From Sphingomonas sp. Leaf9 (GTDB lineage: Bacteria; Pseudomonadota; Alphaproteobacteria; Sphingomonadales; Sphingomonadaceae), in contig NZ_LMKC01000005.1 of assembly GCF_001421355.1 (NCBI RefSeq), positions 11,001 through 75,000 on the forward strand: DNA of 64,000 bases, in the 5' to 3' direction. This document shows positions 16,974 to 25,398 of this stretch, piece by piece. A model generated the notes under the pieces. That model searched no databases. It was not told where the DNA came from and was given only the letters and a program-made list of their open reading frames with translations. The number at the start of each line of letters is the position of its first letter. Within the stretch, counting starts at the first letter, position 1. A program made the position numbers and the translations under genes.

Positions 16974-17369
16974 TCAGCCGCGCGGCATCTGGAGCGAGGC
17001 GAAACAGGTGAAGCCGCTGGTCCCGTTCTGCAACCGCTGGACATATTTCAGGTACGCGCGGGTCGTATCGCCATCGGCACCGGGCAGATTCTGCCCCTTC
17101 ATCGCGAGCTTGACCTGTTCGCCGGTAAACGGGCGGTTGGCCCCGGGAAACGCACCGGGCGTGCCGGGGGCGACGACCTGTCCGTCGGCGGCGATCAGTT
17201 GTCCGGCGCGGGCGCGGTCGGGGATCGGGATTTCGCAGGTCATGATCGACGCCTGGGTCTGGGCCAGCGCCGGGCGGATCGACACCACCGCCGATGCGCC
17301 GGCGGCACCGATCAGCAGCGTGCGCCGCGCGAGCTTGCCATCGGGCGAAGGGGTGGGCGTGTCGGTCAT
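16974..17369 (-). CDS. Tat-exported small protein heading the HPr-rel-A operon
   Basis: A 131-residue protein with a twin-arginine signal (LARRTLLIGAAG, RR at 15-16, hydrophobic stretch to ~35, cleavage after ALA). The mature ~95 residues contain only two cysteines (C45 and C122), Gly/Pro-rich turns and the end GFTCFASLQMPRG. I do not recognise a domain. It is the first gene of the operon with the PqqD-like protein, HprK-related kinase and nucleotidyltransferase, so it may be the product or substrate that they act on, or an exported partner. Signal and cysteines are seen; the role is inference. Confidence 0.8.
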   Translation of the reverse strand: MTDTPTPSPDGKLARRTLLIGAAGASAVVSIRPALAQTQASIMTCEIPIPDRARAGQLIAADGQVVAPGTPGAFPGANRPFTGEQVKLAMKGQNLPGADGDTTRAYLKYVQRLQNGTSGFTCFASLQMPRG

Positions 17370-17489
17370 CCCGCCATCTTCCCCAATGCACCGGTTTTCG
17401 CAATCGCAAAGAGGGTTAACGCGTCCAATCGCGGGGCAATGCCGCCGGCGCTGGCCTTGGGCACCACTTCCGCGCAGGTTGCAGGCCGA

Positions 17490-17600
17490 TAAACGGCAAC
17501 GGCCAGCTTCGGCCCGCCGCTTCGCAGTCATCGTGGGAACGTCGCTGGCCGCGTCGCTTGCCAGCGACGTTCCCACAACGATCACGGCCATTGCCGTTTA
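17490..17600. repeat. Nested inverted repeat between divergent operons
   Basis: Two concentric inverted repeats: outer 15-nt arms taaacggcaacggcc (17490-17504) and ggccattgccgttta (17586-17600) with one mismatch, and inner perfect 17-nt arms gtgggaacgtcgctggc (17533-17549) and gccagcgacgttcccac (17560-17576). The whole lies in the 256-bp gap between the Tat-protein operon and phoR. It may be a mobile palindromic element or a regulatory cruciform. No Pho-box-like tandem repeat was found in this gap. Confidence 0.8.
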
Positions 17601-17625
17601 GGGGTCCGCCCCCTAATCGGGGGCG

Positions 17626-18828
17626 ATGGACGAATTCGGCCCCCGCCTGCCCCTCGCCCTCGTCATCGCGATCGGCGTCGCCCTGCTGGCGCTGTTGCTG
17701 GGTGCCGGGATCAACGCCAGCGCGGTGGTGTTGGTGGGGGCAGTCGCCGCCGTGCTGGTCGCCGGGCTGCACCCGCCCGAACGGGGGCCCAGCGAATCGC
17801 CCGATACCCAGCGCCAGCAGGTGTTCGCCGCGACGCAGGCCGCTATCGATGCGGTCGACGAACCGATCCTCGTCATCGCCGCCGGCCATGTCGAGGCGGC
17901 GAACCCCGCCGCGCTCGCGCTGCTCGGCCAGCATATCGTCGGTGGCGACGTCCGCCTTGCCATCCGCCATCCCGCCGCCGCCGAACGGCTGTTCGGCACG
18001 CGCGACGATCGCGAACCGGTCGGGCTGGTCGGCCTTGGCGCGCGCGACCAGAGCTGGGAGATGCGGGTCCGGCCGTTGGCCGGCGATCGCCGGCTCGTCC
18101 ATCTGGTCGACCGCACCGGCAACCGCGCGACCGAAAAGATGCGCGTCGATTTCGTCGCCAATGCCAGCCACGAACTGCGCACCCCGCTCGCCTCGCTGCT
18201 GGGCTTCATCGAAACGCTGCGCGACGAGGCGGGTGAGGACCCGGCGGTGCGCGAACGCTTCCTGAAGGTCATGAACGACGAAGCGCGGCGGATGCAGCGG
18301 CTGATCGACGACCTGATTTCCCTGAGCCGGATCGAGGCCGAGAAATATCGCCCGCCCGACCAGGCGATCGACCTGTCGGCGATGGTGCCGGCGGTGCGCG
18401 ACGAACTGGCCGCGACCAACCCGACGCGCGGGGCCGATATCGTGCTGCGCATCGCGCCCGGCGTGACCGTGATCGGCGACCGGGCGCAATTGTCGCAGCT
18501 GCTGCACAATGTGATGGGCAATGCGATGAAATATGGCCGCGCCGGAACGCCGGTCGAAATCGGCCTCGACCCGCGCGACACCATGGCCGCTTTGGTGGTG
18601 CGCGACCATGGCGAGGGGGTCGCGATCGAACATCTCCCGCGCCTGACCGAACGCTTTTATCGTGTCGATTCAGGGCGCAGCCGGGCGCTGGGCGGCACGG
18701 GCCTTGGCCTTGCCATCGTCAAGCACATCGTCGAGCGCCATCGCGGCCGGCTCGATATCGGCAGCGTGGTGGGGGATGGCACGACGGTTTCCGTCCTGCT
18801 TCCCCTCCACGGTGTCATAAAGCCGTAA
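17626..18828 (+). CDS. phoR: Phosphate regulon sensor histidine kinase
   Basis: A 400-residue membrane histidine kinase. Two N-terminal transmembrane helices (residues ~8-28 and 32-50) are followed by a PAS-like region (~66-165), a HisKA domain with the phosphorylated H182 in NASHELRTPLASLLGFIETLRDEAGEDP, and an HATPase domain (NVMGNAMKYG, RDHGEGVAIEHLPRLTERFYRVD, GGTGLGLAIVKHIV). The absence of a large periplasmic sensor domain and the linkage to pstSCAB-phoU-phoB make PhoR secure. In low phosphate it phosphorylates PhoB. Here it is the first gene of the locus, with 67 bp before pstS. Confidence 0.95.
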   Translation: MDEFGPRLPLALVIAIGVALLALLLGAGINASAVVLVGAVAAVLVAGLHPPERGPSESPDTQRQQVFAATQAAIDAVDEPILVIAAGHVEAANPAALALLGQHIVGGDVRLAIRHPAAAERLFGTRDDREPVGLVGLGARDQSWEMRVRPLAGDRRLVHLVDRTGNRATEKMRVDFVANASHELRTPLASLLGFIETLRDEAGEDPAVRERFLKVMNDEARRMQRLIDDLISLSRIEAEKYRPPDQAIDLSAMVPAVRDELAATNPTRGADIVLRIAPGVTVIGDRAQLSQLLHNVMGNAMKYGRAGTPVEIGLDPRDTMAALVVRDHGEGVAIEHLPRLTERFYRVDSGRSRALGGTGLGLAIVKHIVERHRGRLDIGSVVGDGTTVSVLLPLHGVIKP

Positions 18829-18895
18829 CGCCATGGTAACATGGCACGGCGGAGCGTCGCGAATGACCGTACACGCATCTGGAAACTGGAACCGC

Positions 18896-19927
18896 ATGAC
18901 CCGCCGGATCGCGTCCGTCCTGGCCCTCGGCCTCGCGCTCAGCGCCTGCGAGCCGCAGACGTCGCGCGACCATATCCGCGTGGTCGGGTCGTCGACCGTC
19001 TATCCCTTCACCACCGCCGTTGCCGAAATGCTGGTGAACGCGAACCCCGACCTGCGCGCGCCGCTGGTCGAATCGACCGGCACCGGCGCGGGGGCCGCGC
19101 TGTTCTGCGCCGGGGTCGGCCCGCAGCATCCCGACATCCTCGACGCATCGCGCCGGTTGAAGAAGTCGGAATATGCGACCTGCCTGTCGCACGGCGTGAA
19201 GGATATCATGGAGGTGCAGGTCGGCGTCGACGGCGTGGCGCTGGCCGAATCGAACAACGGGCCGAAGCTGAAGCTGTCCCGGCGCGACGTGTATATGGCG
19301 CTGTCGGCCAATCCGCTGGGCAAGCCCAATACGGCGCGGATGTGGAACGAGATCAACCCGGCACTGCCCGCGATCCCCATCCAGTTCTTCGGCCCCCCCG
19401 CCACCAGCGGCACCCGCGACGCGCTGGTCGAACTCATCATGGTGCCGGCGTGCGAAGCGGCGGTGCCGGGGGTCAAGGCGCTGAAGGACAGCGACAAGGA
19501 CCGGTACGAGGACATCTGCACCCGCATCCGCGAGGACGCGGCCTATGTCGACAAGGGCGAAAACGACAATCTGATCGTGCAGAACCTGTCGACCAACCCC
19601 AACGCCATCGGCATCTTCGGCTATTCCTATCTCGAGGAAAACAAGTCGCGGCTGCACGGCGTGCCGATCGACGGGATCGTGCCGACCTATGACAGCATCG
19701 CCGATGGCAGCTATCCGGGTGCCCGGCCGCTGTTCATCTATGTCAAGAAAGCGCACATCAAGCCCGTGCCCGGCATGATCGACTTCCTGACCGCCTATGC
19801 GAAGTCGTGGGACCCGAACGGGCCGCTGACCCGGCGCGGCATGATCGCCGCCCCTGCCGCCGTCCGCGCCGAATCGGCTGCCGAGATCAAGGATCAGACC
19901 CCGATGAACCCGGCGGGGTTGCACTGA
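18896..19927 (+). CDS. pstS: Phosphate ABC transporter substrate-binding lipoprotein
   Basis: A 343-residue periplasmic phosphate-binding protein. The start MTRRIASVLALGLAL leads to a lipobox (LSAC, Cys ~17), so it is probably membrane-anchored rather than freely periplasmic. RVVGSSTVYPFT and VESTGTGAG are the phosphate-binding loops, with FFGPPATSGTRDALVEL and IGIFGYSYLEENKSRL later. The ATG at 18896 was chosen over two upstream in-frame codons because it opens directly into the lipoprotein signal. It overlaps pstC by one base (TGATG). Confidence 0.93.
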   Translation: MTRRIASVLALGLALSACEPQTSRDHIRVVGSSTVYPFTTAVAEMLVNANPDLRAPLVESTGTGAGAALFCAGVGPQHPDILDASRRLKKSEYATCLSHGVKDIMEVQVGVDGVALAESNNGPKLKLSRRDVYMALSANPLGKPNTARMWNEINPALPAIPIQFFGPPATSGTRDALVELIMVPACEAAVPGVKALKDSDKDRYEDICTRIREDAAYVDKGENDNLIVQNLSTNPNAIGIFGYSYLEENKSRLHGVPIDGIVPTYDSIADGSYPGARPLFIYVKKAHIKPVPGMIDFLTAYAKSWDPNGPLTRRGMIAAPAAVRAESAAEIKDQTPMNPAGLH

Positions 19928-21309
19928 TGCACGGCTTTACCCTGATCCTACTGATGCTGGGGTTCGGCGGCATCGGCTGGATGGTCGCGCGCGCACGCGC
20001 CGCCCGCTTCGCCAAGCCCGTAACCGCCGCCGACCGGCCCAATTCGCTGCCCAGCCAGCATGGCTGGCACATGGCGATCTGGATCGCCGCGCCTGCCCTG
20101 CTGTTCCTCAGCATCTGGAGCGCGGTGTCGCCCGCGCTGGTGCGCGACGCGGTGTTGCAGGCGCCCGCCGCCGCCGGCCTGCCCGGCCCCGGTTTCGAAC
20201 GCTCCGCGATCCTTGCCGAAGCGCGCTCGCTGGCGCTCGGCAATGCGTACGGCGCGTTCAACCAGCAGGCGGAGGCGCTGGCCCCGGCCTATGCCGCCGC
20301 GCAGAGCCGCTACGACTGGATCGGCACCGCGCTCGCCATCCTGCTCGCCTTTGCCGGTGGCGCGTTCGCCTTTACCCGCATCCGCCCCGATTATCGCGCG
20401 CGCAACCAGGTCGAACGCGCGGTGATGCTGGCGCTGCTGGTCGCGTCGCTGATCGCGATCCTGACCACGCTCGGCATCTTCCTGTCGCTGGTGATCGAAA
20501 GCTGGCGCTTCTTCCGTATCGTGCCGGTTACCGATTTCCTGCTCGGCACCAACTGGAGCCCGCAGGTCATCCGCTCGAACGATCCCGGCGCGACGCTGGG
20601 CGCGGTGCCGCTGTTCTGGGGCACGTTCTTCATCGGTGCGGTGATCGCGATGATCGTCGCCATCCCGTTCGGACTGATGAGCGCGATCTACCTGACGCAA
20701 TATGCCAGGCCGGCGGTGCGCAAGTGGATGAAGCCGATCCTCGAGATCCTCGCCGGCGTGCCGACCGTAGTCTATGGATATTTCGCCGCGCTGACCGTCG
20801 GCCCCGCGATCCGCGACCTCGCGGTCATGCTCGGCATGCCGTTCGCCAGTTCGGAAAGCGCGCTCGCCGCCGGCCTCGTGATGGGGGTGATGATTATCCC
20901 CTTCGTCTCGTCGATGGCCGACGATTCGATCGCCGCCGTGCCGCAATCGATGCGCGACGGCAGCCTGGCGATGGGTGCCACCACCAGCGAGACGATCGCG
21001 AAGGTGCTGCTCCCGGCCGCCCTGCCCGGCGTGGTCGCGGGCGTCCTGCTGGCGGTGTCGCGCGCGATCGGCGAGACGATGATCGTCGTCATGGCGGCAT
21101 CCGGCGCGGCGTCGATCACGCTCAACCCGTTCGAAAGCGCGACGACCGTCACCAAGCAGATCGTCGACCTGCTGACCGGCGAGGCGGAGTTCGACAGCCC
21201 GAAGACGCTGGCCGCCTTCGCGCTCGGCCTCACGCTGTTCGCGATCACCTTCCTTCTCAACGTCGTCGCGCTGCGCGTCGTCAAACGGTATCGGGAAGCG
21301 TATGAATAG
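19927..21309 (+). CDS. pstC: Phosphate ABC transporter permease PstC
   Basis: A 460-residue inner-membrane permease, longer than the ~320 residues of the E. coli protein because of an N-terminal extension (residues 1-~165) with three hydrophobic stretches and a soluble loop. The conserved core (about 180-455) has six transmembrane helices with the permease signature region LLPAALPGVVAGVLLAVSRAIGETM. The start overlaps the pstS stop by one base, and the end overlaps pstA by 8 bp, consistent with strict co-translation. Confidence 0.94.
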   Translation: MHGFTLILLMLGFGGIGWMVARARAARFAKPVTAADRPNSLPSQHGWHMAIWIAAPALLFLSIWSAVSPALVRDAVLQAPAAAGLPGPGFERSAILAEARSLALGNAYGAFNQQAEALAPAYAAAQSRYDWIGTALAILLAFAGGAFAFTRIRPDYRARNQVERAVMLALLVASLIAILTTLGIFLSLVIESWRFFRIVPVTDFLLGTNWSPQVIRSNDPGATLGAVPLFWGTFFIGAVIAMIVAIPFGLMSAIYLTQYARPAVRKWMKPILEILAGVPTVVYGYFAALTVGPAIRDLAVMLGMPFASSESALAAGLVMGVMIIPFVSSMADDSIAAVPQSMRDGSLAMGATTSETIAKVLLPAALPGVVAGVLLAVSRAIGETMIVVMAASGAASITLNPFESATTVTKQIVDLLTGEAEFDSPKTLAAFALGLTLFAITFLLNVVALRVVKRYREAYE

Positions 21310-22600
21310 TCCTGCGAACGTCGCCGGATCGCCCGCCGTGCAGCGGGACGTGCCCGAGCGCGTGCCGACCGACTGGAAGACGGCGACGATGCAGAAACGC
21401 ATCCGCCGCCGCTATGCCGCCGAACGCCGCTTCCGTTTCTTCGGCCTTGCCGCCGTGTCGCTGTCGGCCGGGTTCCTCGCCTTCCTGCTGATCACGATGT
21501 TGATGAGCGGGATCGGCGGGTTCCAGCGGACGCTGGTCACGCTGCCGATCGACTTCCCCGCCGCCGGGCTGGAGGTCGATCGCGCGCAGTTGAAGACGCG
21601 CGGCGCCGACCTCGCGCTGGCCGGCGCGGGCCTGGAGAATACCGTCAACGGGGCCGCCGCCGCCACCTTCGGCGAGGATAACCGCGTCATTTCCGACAGC
21701 GCGTGGCTGACGGTGCGCGACGCGATCAAGGTCGACCCGTCGATCCTGTCGCGCAAGGTGTCGATCCCCGTCCCCGCCGCGCCGGGCATCGAGGAAGCGG
21801 CCAAGGCGGACGGCGAACCCGCCGACGAAGCCATGGTCGCGAAGCTGGGTCGGACCGGTGCGATTTCGACCGGGTTCAACACCGACTTCTTCAAATCGGC
21901 CGACTCGACCGATCCGACGGCGGTTGGCATCTGGGGCGCGCTGAAGGGCTCGCTGATGACGATGCTCGTCACGCTGCTGATCGCGTTCCCGGTGGGTACG
22001 CTGTCGGCGCTGTACCTGGAGGAATATGCCCCCCGGAACCGCTGGACCGACCTGATCGAGGTGTCGATCAACAACCTCGCCGCCGTGCCGTCGATCATCT
22101 TCGGGTTGCTGGGCCTTGCGGTGTTCCTCGGCACGCTCAACCTGCCGCGCTCGGCGCCGATCGTCGGTGGCCTGACGCTGGCCCTTATGATCATGCCGGT
22201 CATCGTCATCGCCGGGCGCAACGCGATCAAGGCGGTGCCGCCGTCGATCCGCGATGCAGCCTTGGGCATCGGCGCGTCGAAGGTGCAGGTGGTGTTCCAC
22301 CATGTCCTGCCGCTTGCGCTGCCCGGTATCCTGACCGGCACGATCATCGGCATGGCCCGTGCGCTGGGCGAGACCGCGCCGCTGCTGATGATCGGCATGC
22401 GCGCCTTTATCAGCCAGCCGCCGCAGGGCTTTGCCGACCCCGCTACCGTGCTGCCGGTCCAGATCTTTCTCTGGTCCGATCAGGTCAGCCGCGGCTTCAT
22501 CGAAAAGACCAGCGCGGCGATCCTCGTGCTGCTGGCGTTCCTCCTCGCGATGAACGCGCTCGCCATCTATCTCCGCAATCGCTTCGAGACCCGCTGGTAA
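21302..22600 (+). CDS. pstA: Phosphate ABC transporter permease PstA
   Basis: A 432-residue inner-membrane permease partner of PstC. After a short cytoplasmic segment and a transmembrane helix at about 47-70 there is a ~135-residue soluble stretch (to ~205) absent from the 296-residue E. coli protein. The six-helix permease core follows, with [27 protein letters not shown]. Long PstA variants are, from memory, usual in alphaproteobacteria. Overlaps pstC upstream and shares one base with the pstB start (TAATG). Confidence 0.94.
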   Translation: MNSPANVAGSPAVQRDVPERVPTDWKTATMQKRIRRRYAAERRFRFFGLAAVSLSAGFLAFLLITMLMSGIGGFQRTLVTLPIDFPAAGLEVDRAQLKTRGADLALAGAGLENTVNGAAAATFGEDNRVISDSAWLTVRDAIKVDPSILSRKVSIPVPAAPGIEEAAKADGEPADEAMVAKLGRTGAISTGFNTDFFKSADSTDPTAVGIWGALKGSLMTMLVTLLIAFPVGTLSALYLEEYAPRNRWTDLIEVSINNLAAVPSIIFGLLGLAVFLGTLNLPRSAPIVGGLTLALMIMPVIVIAGRNAIKAVPPSIRDAALGIGASKVQVVFHHVLPLALPGILTGTIIGMARALGETAPLLMIGMRAFISQPPQGFADPATVLPVQIFLWSDQVSRGFIEKTSAAILVLLAFLLAMNALAIYLRNRFETRW

Positions 22601-23382
22601 TGACCGACACCCAACTCACCAACGCGACCCCGAAATTGTCGGCGCGCGGCGTCGACGTGTTCTATGGCCAGAAACAGGCGATCAAGGACGTGTCGATCGA
22701 CATCGCGATGGAGCATGTGACGGCCTTCATCGGTCCGTCGGGCTGCGGCAAGTCGACCTTCCTGCGCACGATGAACCGGATGAACGACACCGTGGCGTCG
22801 GCGCGCGTCACCGGGGACATCCGCCTCGATGGCGAGGATATCTACTCGCCTGCGATGGATGTGGTACAGCTGCGCGCGCGGGTCGGCATGGTGTTTCAGA
22901 AGCCGAACCCCTTCCCCAAGTCGATCTACGAAAACGTCGCCTATGGCCCGCGCATCCATGGCCTTGCCGCGTCGAAGGGCGACATGGACGGGATCGTCGA
23001 GCGATCGCTGACCCGTGCGGGCCTGTGGAACGAGGTGAAGGACCGCCTGTCGGACAGCGGCACCGCGCTGTCGGGCGGGCAGCAGCAGCGGCTGTGCATC
23101 GCCCGCGCCATCGCGGTCGATCCCGAAGTGATCCTGATGGACGAACCGTGCAGCGCGCTCGACCCGATCGCGACCGCCAAGATCGAGGAGCTGATCCACG
23201 AACTGCGCGGCCGCTACGCCATCGCCATCGTCACCCACAACATGCAGCAGGCGGCGCGCGTGTCGCAGCGCACCGCCTTCTTCCACCTTGGCACGCTGGT
23301 CGAATATGGCCGTACCTCGGACATCTTTACCAACCCCCGCCAGGAGCGCACAAAAGACTATATTACGGGGCGGTATGGCTGA
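22600..23382 (+). CDS. pstB: Phosphate ABC transporter ATPase PstB
   Basis: A 260-residue cytoplasmic ATP-binding subunit of normal length. Walker A is GPSGCGKST (about 47-55), the Q-loop lies in [22 protein letters not shown], the ABC signature is LSGGQQQRL, Walker B is [13 protein letters not shown], and the switch His is in [20 protein letters not shown] is characteristic of PstB within the ABC family. Start taken as the ATG overlapping the pstA stop. Confidence 0.97.
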   Translation: MTDTQLTNATPKLSARGVDVFYGQKQAIKDVSIDIAMEHVTAFIGPSGCGKSTFLRTMNRMNDTVASARVTGDIRLDGEDIYSPAMDVVQLRARVGMVFQKPNPFPKSIYENVAYGPRIHGLAASKGDMDGIVERSLTRAGLWNEVKDRLSDSGTALSGGQQQRLCIARAIAVDPEVILMDEPCSALDPIATAKIEELIHELRGRYAIAIVTHNMQQAARVSQRTAFFHLGTLVEYGRTSDIFTNPRQERTKDYITGRYG

Positions 23383-23392
23383 GGGGAGCGAC

Positions 23393-24094
23393 ATGGCGAC
23401 GGGCCACGAACACACGGTCAAGGCGTTCGATCGCGACATCGGCCATCTGCGTGCGCTGATTTCGCAGATGGGCGGCCTTGCCGAACAGGCGATCAGCGAC
23501 GCGATGCTGGCGCTGACCCGCAACGATCCGGCGCTGGCCAAGCAGGTCCGCGCGCAGGACAAGGCGATCGACGCGATCGAGGCGGAGGTCGAGAAACTGA
23601 CCGTCCGCGTCATCGCGCTGCGTGCGCCGATGGCCGACGACCTGCGCGAAGTGGTCGCCGCGCTGAAGATCGCCGCGGTGATCGAACGCATCGGCGACTA
23701 TGCGAAGAATATCGCCAAGCGGGTCGCATCGATCCACGGCGAAACCCACGACCCGCGCATCGAGCCGCTGAGCATCCTGCCCGCCATGGCGCAGCTGGCG
23801 TCGGACATGGTGCATGACGTGCTCAACGCCTTTTCGGCGCGCGACGCGCAGGCGGCGGTCGAAATCTGCAAGCGCGACAGTGCGCTGGACGATTACTACA
23901 ACAGCATCTTCCGCGTGCTGGTGACCTACATGGTCGAAAATCCCAAGACGATCAGCCAGGTCGCGCACCTGCTGTTCGTCGCCAAGAATCTGGAACGCAT
24001 CGGCGACCATGCGACCAATGTCGCGGAAATGGTCTATTTCGCCGCGACGGGCCAGACGATGGCGGAACGTGAAACCCCCGATTTCGCAGGATAA
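23393..24094 (+). CDS. phoU: Phosphate signalling protein PhoU
   Basis: A 233-residue all-alpha protein with two PhoU repeats, each carrying the metal-binding E/DxxxD-type pattern (VIERIGDYAKNIAKR in the first, NLERIGDHATNVAEMV in the second). It links PstSCAB transport state to PhoR kinase activity. Two starts are possible: ATG 23375, inside pstB, or ATG 23393. The latter was chosen because GGGGAG sits 6 bp upstream. It ends 2 bp before phoB. Confidence 0.95.
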   Translation: MATGHEHTVKAFDRDIGHLRALISQMGGLAEQAISDAMLALTRNDPALAKQVRAQDKAIDAIEAEVEKLTVRVIALRAPMADDLREVVAALKIAAVIERIGDYAKNIAKRVASIHGETHDPRIEPLSILPAMAQLASDMVHDVLNAFSARDAQAAVEICKRDSALDDYYNSIFRVLVTYMVENPKTISQVAHLLFVAKNLERIGDHATNVAEMVYFAATGQTMAERETPDFAG

Positions 24095-24096
24095 TC

Positions 24097-24789
24097 ATGA
24101 GCAAGGCACGGATGTTGCTGCTGGAAGACGATGCGGCGCTGGCCGAACTGATCGCCTTTCATTTCCAGCGCGAGGATTTCGAGGTCGTCCGCACGCATGA
24201 GGGCGAGGAGGCATTGCTCCTGGCACGCGAAGCGACGCCGGATATCGTTTTGCTCGACTGGATGGTCGAGGGGCTGTCGGGGATCGAGGTCTGCCGCCAG
24301 CTGCGCCGCCAGGCCGAGACGCAGAACGTACCGATCATCATGCTGACCGCGCGCGGTGAGGAAGAGGATCGGGTCCGCGGGCTGGAAACCGGCGCTGACG
24401 ATTATGTCACCAAGCCGTTTTCCCCGCGCGAACTGGTCGCCCGCGTCAACGCCGTGCTGCGCCGCGTGCGCCCGGCGCTGGCGGGGGAGGCGCTGAGCTA
24501 TGCCGATATCGAAATGGACACGGTCGGCCACCGCGTCCGGCGCGGGGGCGAAGTCGTGCCGCTTGGCCCGACGGAATTCCGTCTTCTCAAACACTTCCTC
24601 GAACATCCCGGCTGGGTCTTTTCGCGCGAACGGCTGCTCGATGCGGTGTGGGGGCATGATTCGGACATCGAATCGCGCACCGTCGACGTACATATCCGGC
24701 GGTTGCGCAAGGCGATCAATGTCGGCGACCGGCCCGATATTATCCGCACCGTGCGTTCGGCAGGATACGCTCTGGACGCGACGGGCTGA
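24097..24789 (+). CDS. phoB: Phosphate regulon response regulator PhoB
   Basis: A 230-residue OmpR/PhoB-family regulator. The receiver domain (1-~120) has the acidic pair E10/D11/D12, the phospho-acceptor D54 in VLLDWMVEG, Thr in MLTARGE and Lys in YVTKPFSPREL. The winged-helix DNA-binding domain (~130-228) includes PTEFRLLKHFLEHPG, VFSRERLLDAVWG and RTVDVHIRRLRKAI. It completes the phoR-pstSCAB-phoU-phoB locus; being last, its level depends on the pst transcript, giving positive feedback (inference). Confidence 0.96.
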   Translation: MSKARMLLLEDDAALAELIAFHFQREDFEVVRTHEGEEALLLAREATPDIVLLDWMVEGLSGIEVCRQLRRQAETQNVPIIMLTARGEEEDRVRGLETGADDYVTKPFSPRELVARVNAVLRRVRPALAGEALSYADIEMDTVGHRVRRGGEVVPLGPTEFRLLKHFLEHPGWVFSRERLLDAVWGHDSDIESRTVDVHIRRLRKAINVGDRPDIIRTVRSAGYALDATG

Positions 24790-24792
24790 AAA

Positions 24793-24873
24793 CTTCGTCG
24801 GAAACCTTTTCGACTTGGGTCGTTTGGTTCGCAGCCTCAACGATACAAGTCGAAAAGGAGTTTTCCGATGAAG
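24793..24873 (+). promoter_or_regulatory. 5' hairpin sequestering Shine-Dalgarno and start codon
   Basis: The strand 24793-24817 pairs with 24846-24873. It gives 13 perfect base pairs (ccttttcgacttg with caagtcgaaaagg), a 3-nt bulge at 24859-24861, then 12 more pairs including one G-U. The 3' arm contains the Shine-Dalgarno AAGGAG (24855-24860) and the ATG (24868-24870) of the following gene; the loop is 28 nt. There is no T run after it, so it is not a terminator. It should block translation unless melted, cleaved or bound, as in an RNA thermometer or translational switch (inference). Confidence 0.8.
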
Positions 24874-25284
24874 ACTGTCGCTTTCATGGCCGCCCTGCTG
24901 ATGGGCAGCGCCGCAGTTGCACAGACCACGCCGCCGACGACGCCGGCGCCCGATGCGACCATGCAGCCGGGCACGACGACCGCGCCGACCCCGCCGGCCG
25001 ACAACATGACCCCGCCGCCGGCCCCCGACGCCTCGGCTGATCCGGCCGCCGCGCCGACGACCCCGCCGGCCGATCCAATGTCGACGACCGCCGCCCCGGC
25101 ACCGATGGCCCCCCCGGCCCCGCCCGCCCCGATGGCAGGCGCGCCGATGGCCGGTGCCCCGATGGCAGGTGGCCAGGTGCAGTTCGCCCCGCCGCAGGTG
25201 ACCCCGCCGCCGCCGGCGAAGGACAGCTATCCGGTGTGCTCGCGCACCGTGAAGGACAGCTGCCGCAATCCGGGCGGTCGCTAA
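24868..25284 (+). CDS. Secreted Pro/Thr/Ala-rich small protein
   Basis: A 138-residue protein with a clear signal peptide (MKTVAFMAALLMGSAAVAQ). A low-complexity region follows (~20-115), rich in Pro, Thr and Ala, with a PMAGA-type tandem repeat near residues 90-100. A short conserved-looking tail has two cysteines (SYPVCSRTVKDSCRNPGG). No enzyme domain is visible. The long disordered part suggests a periplasmic spacer or surface protein. The gene follows phoB by 78 bp, and its ribosome-binding site and ATG lie in a strong hairpin. A terminator follows at 25310. Function unknown. Confidence 0.8.
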   Translation: MKTVAFMAALLMGSAAVAQTTPPTTPAPDATMQPGTTTAPTPPADNMTPPPAPDASADPAAAPTTPPADPMSTTAAPAPMAPPAPPAPMAGAPMAGAPMAGGQVQFAPPQVTPPPPAKDSYPVCSRTVKDSCRNPGGR

Positions 25285-25309
25285 GACCACCGGCCTGACG
25301 GCCAGCAAC

Positions 25310-25342
25310 GGCGCTCCGCCCCTGTGGCGGGGCGCCTTTTTT
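25310..25342 (+). terminator. Rho-independent terminator
   Basis: Stem ggcgctccgcc / ggcggggcgcc (one G-U) with a short loop, followed by TTTTTT. Placed 26 bp after the secreted Pro-rich protein, it ends that transcript and possibly the whole Pho operon. Confidence 0.85.
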
Positions 25343-25398
25343 ATGGGCCGCCCGCCCCGCGATCGTTATGCTGCGGCCGACAGCGTGAGGATCGACCC

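Noticed and set aside
17370..17625. Pho box upstream of phoR
   Set aside because: Only a single half-site-like cagtcat is visible; no tandem repeat with the right spacing.
24034..25308. 424-codon minus-strand frame with Gly/Arg-rich start
   Set aside because: Antisense to phoB and the Pro-rich secreted protein; the Gly/Arg run is just the complement of the Pro/Thr codons.
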